Below, piece by piece: positions 42,003-49,996 of a DNA stretch of 64,000 nucleotides (positions are counted from its first letter, which is position 1; the number at the start of each line of letters is the position of its first letter). The translations under genes and the position numbers were made by a program. This DNA is from an uncultured Collinsella sp. (lineage in GTDB: Bacteria; Actinomycetota; Coriobacteriia; Coriobacteriales; Coriobacteriaceae). Below the pieces are notes generated by a model. That model had not been told where the DNA came from and did not search any database. It was given only the letters and a program-made list of their open reading frames with translations. Where the stretch lies: contig UQLF01000003.1 in assembly GCA_900541875.1 (NCBI GenBank), positions 104,954 through 168,953 on the forward strand. Direction: 5' to 3'.

Positions 42003-42270
42003 GAAAAAACCGAGGAAAAAAGTGAGCCTCTGCCCGCCGTACCTGTGGCGGTCGTTCCCCGAACGGGGCGGTGCTGTTGGGGACTGTCTCGATCTGTAAC
42101 AGTTGGGGCTAGTTTAGGTCGATGGATGTTACAGATTGAGATTGTTGAGGATGGGTGAGGGTAGCTAATTCGGACAGGGCTATTTTAAACATTGGGAAAT
42201 CGAGCGTGGCAAGCATATGTCTTCGGGGTATAAGACGGCTAATTGTATGCCGCCTATGAAAGGAACCCTC
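42003..42270. other. Non-coding stretch before the DJ-1 family gene
   Basis: It contains a perfect 10-base inverted repeat, atctgtaaca at 42092-42101 and tgttacagat at 42127-42136, whose function is unknown. The promoter of the DJ-1 family gene should lie in its right half. I see no gene. Confidence 0.45.
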
Positions 42271-42813
42271 ATGCCCAGCGTTGCCGTTCTCGCCGCCGAT
42301 GGCTTTGAAACTATTGAATGCTTGACCATGGTCGATGTCATGCGTCGCGGCGGCGTGCGTGCCACGCTCGTCTCGATCATGCCCACGCGTGAGGTCGTAA
42401 GCTCACTGCAGATCCCCGTGACCTGCGATGCGCTCTTTGATGAGATCAACTTTGATGAGTACGACTGCGTCGTGCTGCCCGGCGGCCTGCCCGGTGCCAC
42501 CAACTTGCGCGCCGACCAGCGCGTCTGCGATGTGGTCTGCGAGTTCGCCGCGACCAAGCACGTTGCCGCCATCTGCGCCGCCCCGTTTGTCCTGGGCGAG
42601 CTTGGCCTGCTCGAGGGACGCCGCGCCACGTGCTTCCCCGGCTTTGAGAAAAGCTTCCCCGAAGGCGCCTATACCGGCGAGAAGGTTACGCAAGACGGCA
42701 ACATCATCACCGCTAGCGGCATGGCCCAGTCGCTCCCCTTTGCGCTTGAGCTGCTGCGCACGCTCGCCGGCGACAAGGCCGTCGAGAAGGTCGCCGAGGG
42801 CATCCAACTATGA
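42271..42813 (+). CDS. DJ-1/PfpI family protein
   Basis: This 180-residue protein belongs to the DJ-1/YajL group of cysteine-dependent proteins, linked to glyoxal or oxidative damage control. It starts VAVLAADGFETIECLTMVDVMRRGG, containing the conserved Glu. The nucleophile-elbow Cys lies in HVAAICAAPFVLGELGLL. The ATG at 42271 follows AAGGAA. The stop overlaps the maf start (ATGA), so the two are translated together. Confidence 0.88.
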   Translation: MPSVAVLAADGFETIECLTMVDVMRRGGVRATLVSIMPTREVVSSLQIPVTCDALFDEINFDEYDCVVLPGGLPGATNLRADQRVCDVVCEFAATKHVAAICAAPFVLGELGLLEGRRATCFPGFEKSFPEGAYTGEKVTQDGNIITASGMAQSLPFALELLRTLAGDKAVEKVAEGIQL

Positions 42814-43391
42814 TTTTGGCTTCGCAATCGCCGCGCCGCGTAGAGCTGATGCGCGAGGCAAGCTACAACATTCGCGTGATTCCCGCGGATATCGACGAAA
42901 CGCCCTTTGATGGCGAGGCCCCGCTCACGCTTGTCGAGCGCTTGGCACGCGCCAAAGCGGCTGCCGTTGCTGCCGAGTATGCCGAGCCCAATGAGCTGAC
43001 GGTCGCGGCCGACACCATCGTCACCTTTGACGGCAAGATTCTGGGCAAGCCGGCAACCGAGGACGAGGCGCGCACGATGCTCCGTGAGCTTTCGGGCCGC
43101 ACGCACCAGGTCGCAACCGGCGTCTGCATCGTTAAGGCAGGCGATACGGCCGCCCCGCATGCCGCCGAGAGCCTGTCCTTTGTCGATGTGACCGACGTGA
43201 CGTTCTACGAGCTCACCGACGAGCAGATCGAGCACTACGTCGCCTCGGGTGAACCCATGGACAAGGCCGGCGCCTACGGCATTCAGGGCACAGGAGGACG
43301 CATGCTCGTGCACGATATTTCGGGCGACTTCTATAACGTGGTGGGCCTACCCATCGCCCGCGTCGCGCGCGCGATTCAAAAACTCTCGTAA
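42810..43391 (+). CDS. maf: Maf-like nucleoside triphosphate pyrophosphatase
   Basis: This 193-residue house-cleaning enzyme hydrolyses modified or canonical nucleotides (dTTP/UTP in YhdE-type members). Signatures are LASQSPRRVELM at the N-terminus, the DETP motif, LTVAADTIVTFDGKILGKP and the C-terminal GAYGIQGTGG. It overlaps the upstream DJ-1 gene by four bases. Confidence 0.93.
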   Translation: MILASQSPRRVELMREASYNIRVIPADIDETPFDGEAPLTLVERLARAKAAAVAAEYAEPNELTVAADTIVTFDGKILGKPATEDEARTMLRELSGRTHQVATGVCIVKAGDTAAPHAAESLSFVDVTDVTFYELTDEQIEHYVASGEPMDKAGAYGIQGTGGRMLVHDISGDFYNVVGLPIARVARAIQKLS

Positions 43392-43492
43392 TTGCATCTG
43401 GCGCTGGGTATCCCCCGGCGCCTACAATTTTGGCGTACCGTACGGATCCCGACCGGGCACAAGGCGCGGCGGAAAACCGATAGGAGTTAAAC

Positions 43493-44494
43493 ATGGATAC
43501 ACTGCTCGAGGCCATTGACGTCTGCGATGTCGATGGCTTTTGCTATGGCAACTATACGGACGAGGAGGCCGGCACCGGTTGCACCGTAATCGTGGCGCCC
43601 GAGGGCGCCACCGGCGGCGTTGACGTTCGCGGCGGTGCTCCAGCATCGCGCGAAACCGACCTGCTGCGACCCGAGAACACCGTCGACAAGGTCCACGCCG
43701 TCTGTCTTTCGGGCGGATCGGCCTTTGGCCTCGAAGCCGCAAGCGGCGTGGCCCGCGAGCTTGAGAGCCGCGGCATCGGCCTTCCCGTCGGCCCCACGCA
43801 GGTGCCTATCGTGTGCTCGAGCTGTATCTTCGACCTCGCCTTTGGTAACCCCACCGTTCGCCCCGACATTGAGGCCGGCATCGCCGCCGTGCGCGAAGCA
43901 CTCGACAACACCCCCACCAAGCTCGAACAGGGCAACGTGGGTGCCGGCACGGGTGCCACCGTCGGCAAGCTCATGGGCCCCGCCACCTGCATGAAGGCCG
44001 GCCTGGGCGCTGCCGCCGTGGCACTCGGCCCCGTCAAGGTGGGCGCCGTGGTCTCGGTCAACGCCTGCGGCAATGTCGTCGACCCCTTCACCGGCGAGTG
44101 GGTCGCCGGCATGCGTGCCGCAGCAGATAGCGACCAGATCGTTGACATGGAGCTCGCCGCCTTTGCCGCCGCCGGCTCTATGCAGATGCCGCTCGACCGC
44201 ACCAACACCACCATCAGCTGCATCGTCACCAACGTTGAGCTCACCAAGGCCCAGGCCACCAAGGTCTCCCAGATGGCCGCAGACGCCTATGCCCATGCCA
44301 TCCGCCCCACGCACACCACCAACGACGGCGACACCAACTACACCCTCGCTAGAGTCAAACAAGGCGCCCAGGCAAGCGCCGCCGTTCCCCTAGACCTGCT
44401 GGGCATGCTCGCAGTAAGGGCCCTACAGACCGCCATCGTAAACGGAGCAAAAACCGCCAAAACCTCCCACGGTGTCCCCGGAGCCGCAAAGTAG
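43493..44494 (+). CDS. P1-family peptidase (DmpA/aminopeptidase type)
   Basis: This 333-residue protein belongs to the DmpA/BapA group of N-terminal nucleophile aminopeptidases and related amidases. The glycine-rich CLSGGSAFGLEAASGVARELE and GNVGAGTGATVGKL segments are seen, and the autocatalytic stretch PLDRTNTTISCIVTN has the expected Thr/Ser candidates. The ATG at 43493 follows AGGAGTT. It is followed after 12 bases by the first of two nested hairpin elements. Confidence 0.85.
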   Translation: MDTLLEAIDVCDVDGFCYGNYTDEEAGTGCTVIVAPEGATGGVDVRGGAPASRETDLLRPENTVDKVHAVCLSGGSAFGLEAASGVARELESRGIGLPVGPTQVPIVCSSCIFDLAFGNPTVRPDIEAGIAAVREALDNTPTKLEQGNVGAGTGATVGKLMGPATCMKAGLGAAAVALGPVKVGAVVSVNACGNVVDPFTGEWVAGMRAAADSDQIVDMELAAFAAAGSMQMPLDRTNTTISCIVTNVELTKAQATKVSQMAADAYAHAIRPTHTTNDGDTNYTLARVKQGAQASAAVPLDLLGMLAVRALQTAIVNGAKTAKTSHGVPGAAK

Positions 44495-44506
44495 CCTAAC
44501 CTGACC

Positions 44507-44631
44507 GGTTGCCCGGTGGGGCTTGGTTATGTTTGCTGCTCTACAGTCCTGGCTCGCACGAAGAGCACATTAAGTGCTCTTCGGCTCGTGCGGAACTCGC
44601 GACAAACATAACCAAGCCCCAACGGGCAACC
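44507..44631 (+). repeat. Nested long-hairpin element 1 (after the P1 peptidase)
   Basis: Outer arms 44507-44535 and 44603-44631 are complementary at 28 of 29 positions. Inside lie GTCCT (44546-44550) and TGCGGAA (44589-44595), then a perfect 10-base inner stem, cgaagagcac/gtgctcttcg, with a five-base loop. It begins 13 bases after the stop codon of the plus-strand gene. Confidence 0.9.
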
Positions 44632-44724
44632 TACCAACCAGATTCTTTTCAGCCCAGGCCCCTGTGTACCGCGCGTCGAAGATCTTCAAATTCAAATAAA
44701 CTGACAATCGATTCTTATAGCAGA

Positions 44725-44834
44725 GGCCCCTTGGCCTTTAGTTTGATACAAGTTCCGCACGAGCCGGAAAGCACTTAATGTGCTTTCCGTGCGAGCAGGA
44801 CTGTTCGCAGTATCAAACTAAAGGCCAAGGGGCC
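44725..44834 (-). repeat. Nested long-hairpin element 2 (after the glycosyltransferase)
   Basis: Outer arms 44725-44749 and 44810-44834 are perfectly complementary over 25 bases and unrelated in sequence to those of element 1. Read on the minus strand the core again has GTCCT (44801-44797 region) and TGCGGAA (44759-44753). The inner stem cggaaagcac/gtgctttccg differs from element 1 at two positions with matching changes on the other side. It starts 33 bases after the glycosyltransferase stop. Confidence 0.9.
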
Positions 44835-44866
44835 CAGTCAACCTATCAGCAGCGATTACTCAGCAG

Positions 44867-45898
44867 CTAGTTGAATTTGAAGATCTTTGAGGCAAGACGG
44901 TATAGGCCGAGTGTGGTTTTGTCTCCGGCCCGTCCGCGCAGATTGGTGAAGAACCCGACCACGCCGTAGCGGGCACGACGATACATGCGCTCGTCGTAGG
45001 CCTTCAAATCATTCCACAGCGTCTTTAGGCGCTCGTCGGCGCAATCTTCCTCGGAAAGCTTGGTGAGCACCGAACAGATCGCCATCATCATGGTGAAGTA
45101 GCCCATCATGTACGAACGCAGGCGCGACGACTCAACATCGCTGTACAGGTGGTACGACTCCATCATGATACGCGTAACACGGAACTGCTGGTCCAGACGC
45201 TTGACCATCGTTGCCTCGTTGACGCTCTGACCTTCGCGACCGATAAAGTAGCGGTAGAGGTCGATGTCGGCGTAGTACATGGTCTTGCAACGCGGCAGCG
45301 GCACGTAGGCGTAGATGTTGTCCACATAGAACGTGTGCGGCGGCATGGGAAGGTTGGACTCGCGCAGCACATCCGTGCGATAGCACAGACTGTGCATGAG
45401 TAGGTTCTGGTCCAGGCGGAAATGACCGATCTGATCCCAGGAAAAGATCTTTTTGCGCGGCAGGGCAAATTTGTAGCCAATAGCGGTATGCGTGCCCTCG
45501 TAAACCTTCTCGTACACGTAGTTCGAGATAAACAGGTCAACGCGCTGGTCGCGCTCCTCAAAGCCACGCAGAATCGACAGCATGGTCGAAAGGGCAGCGC
45601 CGTCAAGCCAGTCGTCCGAGTCGACAACCTTGTAGTAGGTGCCCTGCGCCTCGCGCAGACCCGAAAGGACGGCAATACCGTGACCGCCATTCTCCTGGTG
45701 CACCGCGCGGATGATTCCAGGGTAACGGGCCTCCCACTCGTCGGCCTTGACGGCCGTCTCGTCCTTGGAGCCGTCGTCCACCACGATAATCTCGATATCG
45801 GTGGCGTAATTGCTCCCCTCCAAGATGGAGGTGATGCAATGGTCCATGTCCTTGGCGGCGTTATACGAGGGAATACCGAATGTTATGACTTTATGCAT
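44867..45898 (-). CDS. Glycosyltransferase family 2
   Basis: This GT-A-fold glycosyltransferase has 343 residues. The N-terminus ITFGIPSYNAAKDMDHCITSIL, the nucleotide-sugar region EIIVVDDGSKDETAV and the metal motif in VVDSDDWLDG are clear. The start ATG (45898) overlaps the glf stop by eight bases; an in-frame ATG at 45916 is the alternative. The pairing with glf suggests use of UDP-galactofuranose or a related sugar in a surface glycan. Confidence 0.88.
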   Translation of the reverse strand: MHKVITFGIPSYNAAKDMDHCITSILEGSNYATDIEIIVVDDGSKDETAVKADEWEARYPGIIRAVHQENGGHGIAVLSGLREAQGTYYKVVDSDDWLDGAALSTMLSILRGFEERDQRVDLFISNYVYEKVYEGTHTAIGYKFALPRKKIFSWDQIGHFRLDQNLLMHSLCYRTDVLRESNLPMPPHTFYVDNIYAYVPLPRCKTMYYADIDLYRYFIGREGQSVNEATMVKRLDQQFRVTRIMMESYHLYSDVESSRLRSYMMGYFTMMMAICSVLTKLSEEDCADERLKTLWNDLKAYDERMYRRARYGVVGFFTNLRGRAGDKTTLGLYRLASKIFKFN

Positions 45899-47093
45899 GG
45901 CAGGCGATAATCTCATCCGAAAGATCGAGGGCGGAATTGGTCACAGCGTCCATATCGTAGTAACGATACTCGGCCAGACGACCCACCGGGTGGAAGTTCG
46001 TCAGGTTCTGGACGCGCTCAAGATAGCGCTCATAGAGCTCACGGTTCTCGGGCTCAAGAATGGCGTAGTACGGCGTCTCGTCCGAGCCGGGCGTGTAGGC
46101 CTTGGAGTACTCCTTCATGATGGTGGTCTTGCCGGGCAGAACCTGACCGGTCATGTTCTTGAACTCGGTGATGCGCGTGTAGTCCTCGCTCGTGGTGTAG
46201 TTGACGGTGCCCACGGGCTGGAACTGGTCCATATCGAGTGTCTCGAACTTCATATCGAGCGTGCGGTACGGCAACGCACCCAAGTCGAGGTTGAACAGCT
46301 CATCGAGAGGACCGGTATAGACAATCTCGCCGCCGTAGACCTTGCCATCGATCTTGACGGTGGTCTCGTCGATCTCAAAGAGATCGCGGGCGTCCACGTC
46401 GCAGAACACGTCGATCAGGTCGTGATCGAGCATATGCTCGAACAGCGCGGTATAGCCATCCTGCGGCATGCCCTGGAAAGGAGCCTGCGGGAAGTAGCGA
46501 TCGTCATCGCCCACAAAGACGGGGACGCGGCCGGTGATCGAGGGGTCGATCTGGTCGGGCGTCTGGCCCCACTGCTTCATGGTGTAATGCAAAAAGACGT
46601 TCTCATAGACGTAATCGGCGACCTCGGCAAGATCCGGGTCGTTCTTCTTGCGCAGCTCCATAATGGGCACCTTGACGTCCTTGCCAAAGGTCTCCACGAG
46701 CTTTTGGTACAGTTCCTCGCCGCGCTCATCGCCAAAGGCAAGCTTGAGGCTCGCATGGTTAAAGGGCACGGGCATTAGGGTACCGTTGATGTTGGCGAGC
46801 ACCTTGTGCTGGTAGTCCGTCCACTTGGTAAAGCGCGACAGGAAATTGTGGACGCGCTCGTTAAAGGTATGGTAGATGTGCGGACCATACTCGTGGACCA
46901 GGATTCCCGCCTCGTCAGTGCAGTCGAAGGCATTGCCCGCAATGTGGCTACGGCGCTCCAAAACGGCAACACGATAGCCGATGGTTTCGGCAAGACGGCG
47001 GGCGCAAACGGCACCGGCATAACCGGCGCCGACAACGATCATGTCGTACGCACCGGCATTAAAGCCTTCAGGCAGGCCTGAGGTAATCTGCAT
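45891..47093 (-). CDS. glf: UDP-galactopyranose mutase
   Basis: This 400-residue flavoenzyme interconverts UDP-galactopyranose and UDP-galactofuranose for cell-surface glycans. The FAD-binding start MIVVGAGYAGAVCARRLAE, EYGPHIYHTFNERV, the Arg region GRVPVFVGDDDRYFPQAPFQGMPQDGY and the C-terminal GRLAEYRYYDMDAV are typical. AGGAG lies five bases before the ATG. It heads a two-gene unit with the glycosyltransferase. Confidence 0.95.
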   Translation of the reverse strand: MQITSGLPEGFNAGAYDMIVVGAGYAGAVCARRLAETIGYRVAVLERRSHIAGNAFDCTDEAGILVHEYGPHIYHTFNERVHNFLSRFTKWTDYQHKVLANINGTLMPVPFNHASLKLAFGDERGEELYQKLVETFGKDVKVPIMELRKKNDPDLAEVADYVYENVFLHYTMKQWGQTPDQIDPSITGRVPVFVGDDDRYFPQAPFQGMPQDGYTALFEHMLDHDLIDVFCDVDARDLFEIDETTVKIDGKVYGGEIVYTGPLDELFNLDLGALPYRTLDMKFETLDMDQFQPVGTVNYTTSEDYTRITEFKNMTGQVLPGKTTIMKEYSKAYTPGSDETPYYAILEPENRELYERYLERVQNLTNFHPVGRLAEYRYYDMDAVTNSALDLSDEIIACHA

Positions 47094-47324
47094 CGATACT
47101 CCTTGTCAAAAGCCACGTGCTCGTTAGCTGGGCTTTTCTCGAACATTCTTCGAGACATATTTATCAGAGCGATTATAGCGCTAATGCGTCCTATAATGAG
47201 CTTGCCACACAAGGAAAGCTCAAGCACCGCGGCGTACATTATTGAAAGGTAAACCCGCTAGCAGCGGGTTTATTCGTGAACAGCCGGGCGCCTGGAGCTT
47301 AGTGAAACGCTTGTAAGGAGTAAC
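47094..47324. promoter_or_regulatory. Divergent glf/pta control region
   Basis: A plus-strand TATAAT (47192-47197) is a candidate -10 for pta. Between it and the gene lies a small stem, AAACCCGCT/AGCGGGTTT (47251-47271), that ends in T-rich sequence and could attenuate pta. glf promoter elements were not resolved. Confidence 0.45.
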
Positions 47325-48305
47325 ATGAGCGATTTCCTTAACCGTATGAAGTCTGCCGCCAAGGCCGACCTTAAGACGATCGTCCTGCCCGAGGGCGAGG
47401 ATCCGCGCACCATCGTCGCAGCCACCAAGATCATCGAGGAGGGCCTGGCAAAGATCGTCATCCTGGGCAACCCCGACGAGATCAACGTTCCCGGCGCTAC
47501 CGTCATCGACCCGCGCAATGCCGAGAAGCACGAGGAGTACGCGCAGAAGTTTGCCGAGCTCCGCGCCAAGAAGGGCGTTACCATCGAGCAGGCTCGCGCC
47601 CAGGTGATGGACGCCACCTACTTTGGCACCATGATGGTCAAGATGGGCGACGCCGACGGCCTGGTCTCCGGTGCCTGCCACTCCACCGCCGACACCCTGC
47701 GCCCCGCACTGCAGATCCTCAAGACCGCCCCGGGCACCAAGCTGGTCTCGGCCTTCTTCGTGATGTGCACCGACACCCCGCAGTTCGGCACCGACGGCAC
47801 GCTGATCTTCGCCGACTGCGGCCTCAACATTAACCCGTCCTCTGACGAGCTCTCCGAGATCGCCATCGCCTCGGCCCACTCCTGGTCCACCTTCATGGGC
47901 AACGTTGAGCCGCACGTGGCCATGCTCTCCTACTCCACCATGGGCTCCGCCGGTGGCGAGGTCGCCAAGAAGGTCCAGGAGGCTGTGAAGTTCTGCAAGG
48001 AGAAGGCTCCCGAGCTCGCCATCGACGGCGACCTGCAGCTCGATGCCGCTATCGTCCCCACCGTCGCCCAGCTCAAGGCTCCCGGCTCCTCCGTCGCCGG
48101 TAAGGCCAACGTGCTCGTGTTCCCCGACCTCGAGGCCGGCAACATCGGCTACAAGCTGGTCCAGCGCTTCGCCGGCGCTGACGCTTACGGCCCCATCCTG
48201 CAGGGCATCGCCAAGCCGGTCAACGACCTTTCGCGCGGCTGCTCTGCCGACGACATCGTGGGTGTCGTGGCCATCACCGCCGTCCAGGCTCAGATGGCTG
48301 AGTAG
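47325..48305 (+). CDS. pta: Phosphate acetyltransferase
   Basis: This 326-residue enzyme interconverts acetyl-CoA and acetyl phosphate, feeding acetate kinase for ATP. It is the short, single-domain type: KTIVLPEGEDPRTIVAATKI, ADGLVSGACHSTADTLRPAL, PSSDELSEIAIASAHSW, MLSYSTMGSAGGEVAKKV and LVFPDLEAGNIGYKLVQRFAGADAYGPILQG. AAGGAG precedes the ATG. It lies convergent to ackA copy 1, with a nested hairpin directly after its stop. Confidence 0.96.
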   Translation: MSDFLNRMKSAAKADLKTIVLPEGEDPRTIVAATKIIEEGLAKIVILGNPDEINVPGATVIDPRNAEKHEEYAQKFAELRAKKGVTIEQARAQVMDATYFGTMMVKMGDADGLVSGACHSTADTLRPALQILKTAPGTKLVSAFFVMCTDTPQFGTDGTLIFADCGLNINPSSDELSEIAIASAHSWSTFMGNVEPHVAMLSYSTMGSAGGEVAKKVQEAVKFCKEKAPELAIDGDLQLDAAIVPTVAQLKAPGSSVAGKANVLVFPDLEAGNIGYKLVQRFAGADAYGPILQGIAKPVNDLSRGCSADDIVGVVAITAVQAQMAE

Positions 48306-48320
48306 CGGACTTATCCCCTC

Positions 48321-48447
48321 GGGACCCTACAGGGTAAAGCTCTGAAAACGTCCTCGGACATGCATGAAACCCCCGCTGCGCACTTCGTGCGGCGGGGGTT
48401 TCATGCGTCCTGCGGAAAGTTTTCAGAGCTTTACCCTGTAGGGTCCC
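48321..48447 (+). repeat. Nested long-hairpin element 3 (after pta)
   Basis: Outer arms 48321-48349 and 48419-48447 are perfectly complementary over 29 bases. Inside, GTCCT is at 48350-48354 and TGCGGAA at 48411-48417. The inner stem is 15 bases, gcatgaaacccccgc (48362-48376) with 48392-48406, topped by a CGCAC/GTGCG stem. It begins 16 bases after the pta stop. Confidence 0.9.
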
Positions 48448-48597
48448 TGCCGCCACGTTGCAATCAGGGCATCTGGAGTGGACGGCGGCTTGGCTACGAG
48501 CTGGGGCTGAGAATCTGAATGATCGGGTGCCGTTGTTGGGAGCGCAGGCGTTGCTGACGGTAATCACTTTGGGACTGGAATTTCCGCATGCTAGTAA
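48448..48597. other. Non-coding spacer between pta and ackA
   Basis: About 150 bases between the nested hairpin and the ackA terminator. No frame with a ribosome site and no repeat was seen. Confidence 0.4.
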
Positions 48598-48631
48598 AAA
48601 GGCCTCCGGAGCTGTTGCTCTGGAGGCCTTT
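48598..48631 (-). terminator. Terminator after ackA copy 1
   Basis: The stem AAAGGCCTCC/GGAGGCCTTT with further pairs ends in a T run on the minus strand, 22 bases after the stop. Confidence 0.88.
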
Positions 48632-48653
48632 CGTTTGCTTGCAAATGCGCGCG

Positions 48654-49832
48654 TTAGTTGTTCTTGGTCAGACGCTCGACGTCGTGGGCGATCATGTATT
48701 CCTCGTCGGTGGGGATGACCATGACCGTGACGGAAGAGCCGGCGGCGCTGATGACCTGCGGGCCGTTACCCACGGCCTCGCGGTTCTTGTTGTTGTCGAT
48801 GCGTACGCCCAGCCATTCAAAGCAGTCGCAGAAGGCCTTGCGGATCGACCAGTCGTTCTCGCCGATGCCGGCGGTAAAGGTGATGGTATCCACGCCCGCC
48901 ATGGAGGCGATCATGGAACCGGCCTGCTGCATGGCCTTGTAGGCGAACATATCGAAGGCGAGCAGGCAGCGCTCGTCACCCTCAGAGGCGCGCGTACGGA
49001 TGTCGCGGGCATCGTTGGAGATGCCCGAGATGGCAAGCAGACCGGACTGCTTGTTCATCATGTCGTCGACTTCCTGGTAGCTGTAGCCGCCCTCGCGCTG
49101 AAGATAGCACACGGTGGCCGGGTCGATGGAACCGCAACGGGTACCCATCATCAGACCGTCAAGCGGCGTGAGGCCCATCGTGGTATCGCGGCACACGCCG
49201 TCCTCAATGGCGGCAAGCGAAGCACCGTTGCCCAGATGGCATGAAAGCAGACGGTGGCAGCGCGCACCCAGGATCCCCTTGGCCATCATCCACTCGTAAC
49301 GGTGGCTCGTACCGTGCGCGCCGTACTTGCGCACGTGGTACTTGTCGCACACGTCCTTGGGCAGCGCGTAGGTGTAGGCGACCTCGGGCATGGTCATGTG
49401 GAACGAGGTGTCGAAGACGGCCACGTTGGGCAGCTCCGGATACTTCTCGCGGCAATACTCGATTGCTGCGGCCTCGCCGTAATTGTGCAGCGGGGCGAGC
49501 GGGGCCACCTCAAGGATCTTAGCCATGACCTCGTCGTCAACAACTGCGGAATCATCGAAGTGCCAGCCGCCCTGAACGATACGATGCCCAATGCCATCGA
49601 CCGTAAAGTCGGTCTTCTCGAGCTCCTCGAGCACGCGAGCGATAGCAGAGCGATGATCGGGGAAGGGAACCTCCTCGGTCTGCTTGGCGCCACCGTTCTC
49701 GGAGTGGCCAAAGATACCCATGTCCGAGCCGATACGCTCGCAGTTGCCCTTGGCGAAAACCTCGCGGGTATCGGTATCCAGAAGCTGATATTTAAGGCTT
49801 GAGCTGCCGGCGTTGACAACAAGTACGTTCAT
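48654..49832 (-). CDS. ackA: Acetate kinase, copy 1
   Basis: This 392-residue ASKHA-fold kinase makes ATP and acetate from acetyl phosphate. Motifs are VLVVNAGSSSLKYQ, GHRIVQGG, the catalytic YGAHGTSHRY, the phosphate loop CHLGNGASLAAIEDG, MGTRCGSIDPATV and FTAGIGEN. All catalytic stretches look canonical. It lies convergent with pta and 164 bases downstream of a second, divergent acetate kinase gene with its own terminator in between. Confidence 0.95.
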   Translation of the reverse strand: MNVLVVNAGSSSLKYQLLDTDTREVFAKGNCERIGSDMGIFGHSENGGAKQTEEVPFPDHRSAIARVLEELEKTDFTVDGIGHRIVQGGWHFDDSAVVDDEVMAKILEVAPLAPLHNYGEAAAIEYCREKYPELPNVAVFDTSFHMTMPEVAYTYALPKDVCDKYHVRKYGAHGTSHRYEWMMAKGILGARCHRLLSCHLGNGASLAAIEDGVCRDTTMGLTPLDGLMMGTRCGSIDPATVCYLQREGGYSYQEVDDMMNKQSGLLAISGISNDARDIRTRASEGDERCLLAFDMFAYKAMQQAGSMIASMAGVDTITFTAGIGENDWSIRKAFCDCFEWLGVRIDNNKNREAVGNGPQVISAAGSSVTVMVIPTDEEYMIAHDVERLTKNN

Positions 49833-49950
49833 GAGACTCCTTTGCAGTGCGATACGGTCGACGCAGACCTCTTAAGGCGACCGCATTTTAATAAGAAGTT
49901 ATCACATCTTGATAAATAGCTATCAGGCATATCGCCCAACGAGCGCAAAA

Positions 49951-49985
49951 GAGGGGCTGAACGGCACTTGGTCGTCCAGCCCCTC
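49951..49985 (-). terminator. Terminator after ackA copy 2
   Basis: The stem GAGGGGCTG/CAGCCCCTC with an inner ACG/CGT extension is followed by TTTT on the minus strand, 12 bases after the stop. Confidence 0.85.
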
Positions 49986-49996
49986 CCCTCTTGCAA

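Noticed and set aside
44495..44866. CRISPR-like array in the repeat-rich gap after the P1 peptidase
   Set aside because: There are only two inverted elements with different outer arms; no regular repeat-spacer pattern and no cas genes.
47196..47254. A short plus-strand frame upstream of pta (MSLPHKESSS start)
   Set aside because: Its ATG overlaps the likely -10 element, so it would not be in the transcript.
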